NCBI GenBank assembly: GCA_002254595.1
Contig: NJEH01000051.1
Coordinates: 1 to 6,401, forward strand
Direction of reading: 5' to 3'
Source of the DNA: Thermofilum sp. ex4484_15
Lineage (GTDB): Archaea; Thermoproteota; Thermoprotei; Thermofilales; EX4484-15
Length of the DNA stretch: 6,401 nt
A program made the position numbers and the translations under genes. Below the pieces are notes generated by a model, which was given only the letters and a program-made list of their open reading frames with translations, had not been told where the DNA came from and did no database searches. Of this stretch, positions 1-5,085 are shown piece after piece; position 1 is the stretch's first letter; each line of letters starts with the position of its first letter.

Positions 1-634
1 ATACTACTACGTAAGCCCCAGGCTTAAACCCCCCTGCCCTAATGAACATAGCATTGTAAGATACAGCCGTGGGTTCCACTAAGGAGCCCGCTTCGTAAGC
101 GGCATCCTCAGTCTTGTAAGCGTTTAAGAGGCTATCTATCTTCCAGAGGTACTTCTCATCCACCTTAAAGTACTCCTCGAAACCCCCATTTAAGGTAAAG
201 CCTAGCTCCTCTAAGTTAACGCATTGATTCAAAAAGCCGGACCTGCAGTAGTAACATCTCCCGCACCACAACATCTCCTCCGACATTACCATATCGCCGG
301 GTTTCACGGCCGTTACTTTACTACCTATCTTCTCGACTACCCCGGAAAGTTCGTGGCCCGGTACTACGGGTAGCTTAGTTAAGCCTGGGTAAAGCATATA
401 GCCTTCGCCGTCCGTTTCGACCATGTGTATATCGGATCCGCAAATACCGCAAGCCTTAACCCTCACTAATACTTCGTAAGGTCCTAATTCAGGTACAGGT
501 ATGTCCTCCAATTCCAACTTAGGGTTCCTCCAGACCCTACTCCCCATCTTAACTTTCCTAGTCCTAGATTCCTCCTCGGTTAGCTTATATCCCGGCCTAG
601 GGCTCCACTCCGCTTTCAAAACGGCAGCCCTCAT
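1..634 (-). CDS. iolM: IolM-like scyllo-inosose (zinc-type) dehydrogenase, N-terminal part
   Basis: Medium-chain zinc-dependent dehydrogenase whose Rossmann domain lies beyond the left edge; 211 codons are present. Seen: GroES-like domain with the catalytic-zinc set C65 (in CGICGSD, 62-68), H94 and E95 (GHELSG); structural-zinc cysteines C124, C127, C130 and C138 (C-x2-C-x2-C-x7-C); and SLVEPTAVSYNA at 184-195. Specific stretches (GSRVWR at 31-36, GEGYMLYPGLT at 77-86, EEMLWCG at 119-125) match, from memory, T. maritima TM0412 (IolM), which oxidises 2-keto-myo-inositol (scyllo-inosose) with NAD to a diketo-inositol. This fits better than threonine or sorbitol dehydrogenase. The ATG start has GGGTGG 4 nt upstream. 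The gene follows the epimerase gene by 41 bp on the same strand, so the two are probably co-expressed, although a TATA-like box between them could give it its own transcript. Family is certain; the exact substrate is inferred from resemblance and neighbour. Confidence 0.85.
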   Translation of the reverse strand, partial: MRAAVLKAEWSPRPGYKLTEEESRTRKVKMGSRVWRNPKLELEDIPVPELGPYEVLVRVKACGICGSDIHMVETDGEGYMLYPGLTKLPVVPGHELSGVVEKIGSKVTAVKPGDMVMSEEMLWCGRCYYCRSGFLNQCVNLEELGFTLNGGFEEYFKVDEKYLWKIDSLLNAYKTEDAAYEAGSLVEPTAVSYNAMFIRAGGFKPGAYVVV

Positions 635-641
635 CCGACCA

Positions 642-671
642 CCCTTTAATAGGACCTTGACCCCTTTAATA
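642..671. repeat. Two 10-bp direct repeats 20 bp apart before iolM
   Basis: CCCTTTAATA occurs at 642-651 and again at 662-671, a start-to-start spacing of exactly 20 bp (about two helical turns). Read on the coding strand it is TATTAAAGGG. The distal copy is part of the TATA-like box of iolM; the proximal copy reaches into the Shine-Dalgarno region. It could be a tandem regulator site, a duplicated promoter element, or chance in an AT-rich gap. Confidence 0.5.
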
Positions 672-673
672 AA
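665..673 (-). promoter_or_regulatory. TATA-like box before iolM
   Basis: TTTATTAAA on the minus strand is centred 35 nt upstream of the iolM ATG, the same distance as the TATA-like boxes of the epimerase and cyclophilin-like genes. An archaeal start site about 26 nt downstream would give a leader of roughly 8 nt that contains the GGTGG element. It overlaps the last region of the epimerase gap, so iolM may be transcribed both from the iolO promoter and from here. Confidence 0.4.
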
Positions 674-675
674 CT

Positions 676-1488
676 TTAACTTAAACTCCTTAGGTAACTA
701 AGGGTCTGCTTAGCGGCAGTTAAGGGGTCGGGTAGGGGCATTATTTCCGCCGAAAGGAAACCGTTGTACCCTATCTCCGAAAGGGCTTTAAGGAAGGCCC
801 TAAAGTCTATATGCCCTAACCCAGGCGCTAGCCTATTGCTATCGGCTACGTGTACGTGGCCTACCTTACCGGAGGCATCCTTAATTGAAGCTATTAAATC
901 TGCTTCCTCTATGTTCATATGGAAGGTATCTAAAAGTAACTTAAGGTTAGGACTACTTAATTCCTTAAGTAGGATTAGCGCCTCCGATACTTTATTTACT
1001 AAATTCGTTTCGTACCTGTTGAGCGGCTCTAAAAGCAATTCTACCCCTTCGCCTTCGGCGTAATCCAAGCATTTACTTAACGAATCCGTGAATAGTTTAA
1101 GCCTATAAGGCTTCCTTACGTCCTTACGTACACCGCCTCTTAATAGGCCTATTATTACCTTGGATCCCAATTCCTTAGCTACTTCTACATGCCCTTTTAC
1201 TATCGTAATGGCCTTATCCCTAACGGAACGGTCTGGGCTACTTAAATCCCAACCGTAATGTAGATACCCTAAACCGGTACTTAAAGCCGGTACCTTAAGT
1301 CCGTAATCCTCCAGTAACTTCTTAACTTTCTTTACTTCAAATTTAAACGGGTTAATTACCGATAACTCCACCCCTTCGAATCCCAATTCGCTAACCTTCC
1401 TTATGGAGTATTCGAAGTTAGCCCTAAACGCTAGCGCTTCGAATACGGCTTCAGGGCCGGCTACTACTATACTTAACTTAAATACCAT
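676..1488 (-). CDS. iolO: IolO-like 5-keto-L-gluconate epimerase (TIM-barrel sugar isomerase/epimerase)
   Basis: Xylose-isomerase-like TIM-barrel protein of 270 residues, the usual family length. Divalent-metal ligands expected for ketose 3-epimerase relatives are all in place: E154 (LLLEPLNRYE), D187 (LLLDTFHMN), H213 (HVHVADSNR) and E248 (SAEIMPLP). The N-terminal AVFEALAFR, the central VIIGLLRG (111-118), and TFHMNIEEA plus ADSNRLAPGLGH match, from memory, T. maritima TM0416 (IolO), which converts 5-keto-L-gluconate to D-tagaturonate in the variant inositol pathway. Adjacency to an IolM-like dehydrogenase supports the same role. ATG start with GAGGTGG 4 nt upstream and a TATA-like TTTAAA centred 34-35 nt upstream, shared with the divergent kinase. 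A cytoplasmic enzyme with no signal peptide. A hydroxypyruvate isomerase or generic ketose epimerase remains possible, but the full-length resemblance is to IolO. Confidence 0.85.
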   Translation of the reverse strand: MVFKLSIVVAGPEAVFEALAFRANFEYSIRKVSELGFEGVELSVINPFKFEVKKVKKLLEDYGLKVPALSTGLGYLHYGWDLSSPDRSVRDKAITIVKGHVEVAKELGSKVIIGLLRGGVRKDVRKPYRLKLFTDSLSKCLDYAEGEGVELLLEPLNRYETNLVNKVSEALILLKELSSPNLKLLLDTFHMNIEEADLIASIKDASGKVGHVHVADSNRLAPGLGHIDFRAFLKALSEIGYNGFLSAEIMPLPDPLTAAKQTLSYLRSLS

Positions 1489-1495
1489 TTTACCA

Positions 1496-1511
1496 CCTCA
1501 TAGTATTGAGG
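1496..1511. promoter_or_regulatory. Inverted repeat over the iolO start region (possible operator)
   Basis: CCTCA (1496-1500) and TGAGG (1507-1511) are exact inverted arms around a 6-bp centre. The site covers the predicted iolO transcription start and its Shine-Dalgarno sequence, where a bound repressor would block the minus-strand promoter. The arms are only 5 bp and part of one arm is the Shine-Dalgarno sequence itself, so chance is possible. Confidence 0.25.
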
Positions 1512-1523
1512 GACAATTATTTA

Positions 1524-1535
1524 AAGTAGTTACTT
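1524..1535. promoter_or_regulatory. Inverted repeat between TATA box and kinase start (possible operator)
   Basis: AAGTA (1524-1528) and TACTT (1531-1535) are exact inverted arms with a 2-bp spacer, beginning at the edge of the shared TTTAAA box on the kinase side. This is a typical position for an archaeal repressor that blocks polymerase recruitment. The sequence differs from the repeat on the iolO side, so the two are not obviously sites for one regulator. Confidence 0.25.
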
Positions 1536-1549
1536 ACCCATCAATCTAG

Positions 1550-3160
1550 GTGCTACCCTTGGTGGAAGGAGAGCTTTTCATGGGTATAGACGTAGGTACT
1601 ACTAACGCTAAATGCATGGTATTTAACGATAAAGGTGAGGTAGTAGCTTCAGCTACTAGGGAGTACCCTACTTACTTCCCTAAGCCCGGTTGGGTAGAGC
1701 AGGACCCGGAGGATTGGTGGAGGGCCGTGGTAGAGGCCGTTAGGGAGTGCGTTAATAAACTTAAAGGAGGTAAGATAGGGGGTATAGGCGTAAGTAGTCA
1801 AAGGGAGGGAGTAGTACTCCTAGATAAGAGCGGTAAGCCCTTAGGCAGGGTAATGATATGGATGGATAGGAGATCCCTACCCCAGGCGGAGAGGATAAAG
1901 CAGGAATACGACATAAGGGAAATTTATCGAAGGACGGGCGTTATAGTAGATCCTACGTTCACGGCTACTAAGTTGCTTTGGTTAAAGGAGAACGAACCCG
2001 AGTTATTAAGGAAAGCAGGGGTATTGCTCCAAGCTAAGGATTACATAATTTATAAGCTAACGGGAGCTAAAGTTACCGATTACTCCATAGCTTCTAGGAC
2101 CATGTTATTGGACGTAATTAAGAGGGAGTGGGCTTACGATCTATTCGAAGAATGGGACTTACCTCAGGATAAGTTCCCCGAGCTTAAGTACTCCGACGAA
2201 ATAGTAGGGGAAGTCAGCGAGGAAGCCTCGGCTGAAACTGGGTTAGCTAAAGGTATACCCGTAGTAGCCGGAGGAGGCGATAGGAGTTGCGAAACTTTAG
2301 GGGCGGGAATATTAGATTCCTCGATAGTCGAGGAATCCACGGGGACCGGGTCTACTACCGCTACTACTCTAGATAAACCACTGTTCGATCCGAAGATGAG
2401 GGTAATCATAACCTGTCACGTAATTAAGGGTAAATGGGGCTTGGAGGTAGGTATAAGTACGGCCGGGGCCATCCTGAGGTGGTTTAGGGATAATTTAGGG
2501 TTGCCGGAGAAATTAGCTTCAGCCATTATGAGGAGGAGAGCTTATGAATTAATGGATATGGAGGCCGAATACGTACCCCCAGGATCCCACGGCTTACTGC
2601 TGGTCCCTTTCTTCATGGGGGCGAGAGCTCCTAGGTGGAAACCGGAAGCTAGGGGAGTGCTCTTCGGATTAACGCTTTACCATTCGAGAGCTCACATAGC
2701 TAGGGCTATAATGGAAGGAGTAGCTTACGAGCTTAGAAAGGTAATGGAAGTACTTAAGGAGTTAGGTATAAAAGTAAAGGAATTAAGGGCTCTAGGTGGA
2801 GGGGGCAAGACCCCCCTTTGGGCTAAGATCAAAGCCGACGTTATAAAAGTAAAGGTTAGCATCCCTAAAGTACTTGACGCTGCATGTCTAGGGGGAGCTA
2901 TCTTAGCTAGCTTAGGTACAGGTTATTTCAAGGACGTAAGGGATGCTGTTAATAACATGGTATCTATAGAGAGGAATTTCGAAACGAATCCTGAGAATTC
3001 GAAAATTTACGATAAATTATACAATATATATAATAAATTAATAGATTCCGTAAGTCCGCTATTTAAGGAGTTAAGCGAATTCGCTAAAGTGGAACCTAGG
3101 CCCGTCGAATGGGATGTAGAAAAATTAATACATTTACTATATAGGTTGGAAACCTACTAA
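1550..3160 (+). CDS. FGGY-family carbohydrate kinase, substrate unknown
   Basis: ATP-dependent sugar or polyol kinase of up to 536 residues. Seen: N-terminal phosphate-binding MGIDVGTTNAK (11-21); SSQREGVVLLD (82-92) at the substrate loop; IWMDRRS (103-109); catalytic base D244 in GGGDRSCETLGAG; STGTGSTT (263-270); and, in the C-terminal FGGY domain, ALGGGGKTPLWAKIKADV (414-431) and CLGGAILASLGTG (446-458). The substrate loop reads SQREG, not the SQMHG of classical xylulokinases, so xylulokinase should not be assumed; glycerol and AI-2 kinases carry QRE/MREG variants. It shares a promoter with iolO, pointing to an intermediate of the inositol route. Start unresolved: GTG 1550 (outermost, used for numbering, would be leaderless), TTG 1559 (AGGTG 6 nt upstream), GTG 1562, or ATG 1580 (GGAGAG 6 nt upstream). 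ATG 1580 would shorten the first beta strand (ELFMGID). The stop overlaps the convergent gene by 4 bp. Confidence 0.88.
   Translation: MLPLVEGELFMGIDVGTTNAKCMVFNDKGEVVASATREYPTYFPKPGWVEQDPEDWWRAVVEAVRECVNKLKGGKIGGIGVSSQREGVVLLDKSGKPLGRVMIWMDRRSLPQAERIKQEYDIREIYRRTGVIVDPTFTATKLLWLKENEPELLRKAGVLLQAKDYIIYKLTGAKVTDYSIASRTMLLDVIKREWAYDLFEEWDLPQDKFPELKYSDEIVGEVSEEASAETGLAKGIPVVAGGGDRSCETLGAGILDSSIVEESTGTGSTTATTLDKPLFDPKMRVIITCHVIKGKWGLEVGISTAGAILRWFRDNLGLPEKLASAIMRRRAYELMDMEAEYVPPGSHGLLLVPFFMGARAPRWKPEARGVLFGLTLYHSRAHIARAIMEGVAYELRKVMEVLKELGIKVKELRALGGGGKTPLWAKIKADVIKVKVSIPKVLDAACLGGAILASLGTGYFKDVRDAVNNMVSIERNFETNPENSKIYDKLYNIYNKLIDSVSPLFKELSEFAKVEPRPVEWDVEKLIHLLYRLETY
2315..2337. repeat. Perfect 10-bp inverted repeat inside the kinase gene
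   Basis: GATTCCTCGA (2315-2324) is followed, after the 3-base centre TAG, by its exact reverse complement (2328-2337). It encodes residues 256-263 (DSSIVEES) just after the catalytic GGGD motif. In RNA it would fold into a 10-bp stem with a 3-nt loop; in DNA it is a near-perfect palindrome. It is the longest perfect inverted repeat I noticed by eye. Function unknown. Confidence 0.7.
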
Positions 3161-3165
3161 ATTTT
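3142..3165. terminator. Possible bidirectional terminator between convergent genes
   Basis: TAGGTT (3142-3147) and AACCTA (3151-3156) are exact inverted arms around GGA, lying over the last codons of the kinase and just past the stop of the convergent gene. On the plus strand TTTT follows at 3162-3165; on the minus strand a T5 run follows at 3124-3120. Archaeal termination depends mainly on T-runs, and these are short, so this is a weak candidate. Confidence 0.25.
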
Positions 3166-3540
3166 CTCCACTCTAATCCTATCCCCGTCCTTTATCCTAC
3201 TGAATACCTTGGGATTACCTACTACCTTACCGAAGACGTTCACGGGACTAGCGGGCCTAATCTCCGTAGGGCTCCTACTAGCGGGGGTAGGTCCGAAAAA
3301 TATGCAAATGCTCCTACCTGGAGGCCAATAAGCTACATCGCCTACTTCAACAACTTCCTGTGGGTTCTCAAGACCTACGTCCACGGGAGTCTTGAAGTAA
3401 ACCTCATCCCCCCACCTCATGGCCCTACTCTCTATAGGTAATGCCTTAAGTATTGCTTCTAAAGTACGAGGATTTTTATCTATTAATTCAACTTCTACGC
3501 TACCTATAGGATCCGCTACTATCCTTATCCTACCGGCCAT
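3157..3540 (-). CDS. TM1367-like cyclophilin-fold protein (Cyclophil_like family)
   Basis: Small single-domain protein of 127 residues with no signal peptide or membrane segment. Seen: WGDEVYFKTPVDV (43-55), NPQEVVEVGDVAYWPPG (59-75), ICIFFGPTPAS (78-88) and RPASPVNVFGKV (95-106). These match, from memory, T. maritima TM1367 and relatives, which have a beta-barrel fold like cyclophilin; their biochemical role is unknown and prolyl isomerase activity should not be assumed. Length is normal for the family. ATG start with GGGGAG 3 nt upstream and a TATA-like TTTAAA centred 33-34 nt upstream, so it can be transcribed separately from the amidohydrolase gene 57 bp before it. The stop codon TAG overlaps the stop of the convergent kinase. 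A role as ligand-binding or accessory protein of the neighbouring amidohydrolase is only a guess. Confidence 0.85.
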   Translation of the reverse strand: MAGRIRIVADPIGSVEVELIDKNPRTLEAILKALPIESRAMRWGDEVYFKTPVDVGLENPQEVVEVGDVAYWPPGRSICIFFGPTPASRSPTEIRPASPVNVFGKVVGNPKVFSRIKDGDRIRVEKI

Positions 3541-3580
3541 TTACTCCCCTTTGCTTTAGCTTTATCCTACTTTAAAAAGG
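3541..3580 (-). promoter_or_regulatory. Promoter and leader of the cyclophilin-like gene
   Basis: On the minus strand, CTTTTTAAAG (3579-3570) contains a TATA-like TTTAAA centred 33-34 nt before the ATG, preceded by CC and a T-run. A start site about 26 nt downstream falls near 3547, within the GGGGAG Shine-Dalgarno sequence (3549-3544), giving a leader of only about 7 nt. The same T-run could also end transcripts of the upstream amidohydrolase gene. Confidence 0.45.
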
Positions 3581-3597
3581 TATCTTATCATAATCTA

Positions 3598-5079
3598 TTA
3601 TCTTTTAAGGTAAGTAATCTCGCCTCCTACTAAAGTCGCGTAAACCTCTACCTCCTTTAACTCCTTGGGCGTGGTAGGTAAGTACTCCAATACGGTTAAG
3701 TCAGCTTTAGAGCCAATTTTAATCGATCCGTAATCGGGGTACTCCCTACAAGCTCTAGCTCCGCCTTCAGTATACATGGTTAACGCTTCACTAATTGAAA
3801 GCTTCTCGCTAGACGTATACTTAAAGATACTGGATCCCTCCTCCTTCCCCCTTTCGACGGCTGCGTACATACCTTCCCAAGGATCCCAAGGCTCTACTGG
3901 GGAATCGGAGGAGCCGCTTAATTTCAACTTAGCCCTTAGCATGGTCTTAAACGGATATAACCACCTACATCTCCTCCCTAACCTCCTCTCGGCCCACCAA
4001 TCAGATATTATAAAATGGGGTTGTACGCTTATTATCGGTCTTAACTTAGCTAGTTCATCCAATAGTTCTGGGGGCGTTAAGGAACAATGCTCTATTCTTA
4101 CCTCATCTCCCCTAGCGCTAGAAAGCGAAAGGGCCTTAATTACCTCCCTTATAGCCCCATCGCCTATTGCATGGACCGCTACCTGTAAATTAAGTCCCCT
4201 AGCTCTCTCTAATAACTCGGCTAATTTCGAACTATTTAACAATAGTTTACCCCTAGTATTAGCGTCTTCGTACCTCTCCCTTAAATAAGCGGTTCTAGCC
4301 CCTAAGCTACCATCCATTATTACTTTAATTCCCGAAATCCTTAAGTACTCATCGCCAAAGCCCCCTATCAGTTTTGAATTAAGTAAGTAATCCAAATACT
4401 TGGCATCGAAGTATACCCTAACTCTGACAGGGAGGCCCCATTTAACTTTTATTAGCTGAAGGAGGTAGAATTCTTGAGGTGTTGAGGAAAGGGTGTGGAC
4501 CATAGTTATACCCTTCTTAGGCATCTCATAGAGTAATTCTTTAAGTAAACGCAATAATTTCTCCTCCCCCGGCTTAAGCACGGACTCTAAGGCCTTAGTT
4601 ACTTCTTCCTCGAATAATAATCCGTCCCCCTTCCGTAATCCTAATTTCCTTAAAGCTAAGCTATTAGCTAAGGCTAGGTGCCCGCATATCCTAATTAATA
4701 ATACCGGATTCGAAGAGCAGGCCTCATCTAATTCCTTAAGGCTCGGCATCCTAGCTTCCTCGAAGTTCTCTTGATCCCACCCCCTCCCTATAATCCATCC
4801 GCTCTTACCGCATTCCTTAGCTATTAGGGTTTTCAGCTCCCTTATGGACTTTACTCGCCTTAAGTCTAAAACTTCCCTATTTAAGGCGGTAGGGATCAGG
4901 TGTACGTGAGAATCTATTAGTCCGGGTATTACCGGCCTTCCTTCGAGATCCCAGACAGTCCCCTTTTCCTTAACGGTAGGGCCTATGTATCTTATCGAGT
5001 TCCCATCTATGACTATCGAGCCCCTTACCCACTTACCGTTAAGGAACAACTTACAGTTACTTAAAGTAAGATTCGCCAT
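3598..5079 (-). CDS. YtcJ-type metal-dependent amidohydrolase (Amidohydro_3)
   Basis: Amidohydrolase-superfamily enzyme of 493 residues, a little shorter than many YtcJ relatives. A beta-sandwich starts the chain (1-50); then GLIDSHVHL (53-61) gives metal ligands H58 and H60. Further marks are GRGWDQ (98-103), RICGHLALANSLAL (130-143) typical of YtcJ, IKVIMDGSLGARTAYL (251-266) with conserved K252, VHAIGDGA (302-309) with H303, RIEH (328-331) with H331, and GSSDSPVEPWDPW (389-401) with D392. The C-terminal sandwich ends with GSIKIGSKADLTVLE. All expected ligands are present, so it should be active. Characterised relatives hydrolyse N-substituted formamides or other amides; the substrate here cannot be read from sequence. 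It begins 6 bp after the aminotransferase gene, whose last codons carry AGGAGG (5097-5092), 12 nt before the ATG. An N-acyl amino-sugar or amino-cyclitol substrate is a context-based guess. Confidence 0.88.
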   Translation of the reverse strand: MANLTLSNCKLFLNGKWVRGSIVIDGNSIRYIGPTVKEKGTVWDLEGRPVIPGLIDSHVHLIPTALNREVLDLRRVKSIRELKTLIAKECGKSGWIIGRGWDQENFEEARMPSLKELDEACSSNPVLLIRICGHLALANSLALRKLGLRKGDGLLFEEEVTKALESVLKPGEEKLLRLLKELLYEMPKKGITMVHTLSSTPQEFYLLQLIKVKWGLPVRVRVYFDAKYLDYLLNSKLIGGFGDEYLRISGIKVIMDGSLGARTAYLRERYEDANTRGKLLLNSSKLAELLERARGLNLQVAVHAIGDGAIREVIKALSLSSARGDEVRIEHCSLTPPELLDELAKLRPIISVQPHFIISDWWAERRLGRRCRWLYPFKTMLRAKLKLSGSSDSPVEPWDPWEGMYAAVERGKEEGSSIFKYTSSEKLSISEALTMYTEGGARACREYPDYGSIKIGSKADLTVLEYLPTTPKELKEVEVYATLVGGEITYLKR

Positions 5080-5085
5080 CCCATA

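Larger units (their letters stand above)
1489..1549. promoter_or_regulatory. Divergent promoter region shared by iolO and the FGGY kinase
   Basis: The 61 bp between the two divergent genes holds one strong TATA-like element, TTTAAA at 1520-1525, which is its own reverse complement. Read leftward it is centred 34-35 nt before the iolO ATG; read rightward it is 27 nt before the kinase GTG at 1550 and 36-37 nt before the TTG at 1559. A start site about 26 nt away in each direction falls near 1496 and 1549. One box could therefore serve both genes, which would make the kinase co-regulated with the inositol genes. No second comparably placed AT-rich box is evident. Confidence 0.6.

Noticed and set aside
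501..701. Plus-strand open frame opposite the start of iolM and its upstream gap
   Set aside because: Antisense shadow: the minus strand carries the zinc-dehydrogenase motifs, and the plus-frame peptide is low-complexity with no recognisable domain.
764..1063. Plus-strand 99-codon open frame inside iolO
   Set aside because: It lies fully opposite the conserved metal-binding region of the epimerase, and its serine/leucine-rich peptide is typical of antisense frames.
2164..2409. Minus-strand 81-codon open frame inside the kinase
   Set aside because: Antisense to the catalytic GGGD region of the FGGY kinase; no motif of its own.
2801..2815. GGGGG-CAAGA-CCCCC hairpin in the kinase gene
   Set aside because: The G-run encodes the conserved glycines of the nucleotide-binding motif, so it is explained by the protein; the stem is only 5 bp.
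1550..3160. Calling the kinase xylulokinase (xylB)
   Set aside because: The family match is sound, but the SQREG substrate loop and inositol neighbours argue against assuming xylulose.
3574..3578. T5 run on the minus strand as a dedicated terminator of the amidohydrolase gene
   Set aside because: It is short and doubles as part of the TATA-like box of the next gene; it is mentioned there instead of being called a terminator.
3776..4288. Plus-strand 170-codon open frame opposite the amidohydrolase
   Set aside because: Long, but antisense to the metal-ligand motifs IEH, VHAIGDGA and GSSDSP; the peptide shows no family features.
3598..5079. The amidohydrolase as the missing IolN (diketo-inositol hydrolase)
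   Set aside because: From memory, T. maritima IolN is a metallo-beta-lactamase-type hydrolase, whereas this is a clear YtcJ-type TIM-barrel amidohydrolase; non-orthologous replacement cannot be excluded but has no support.
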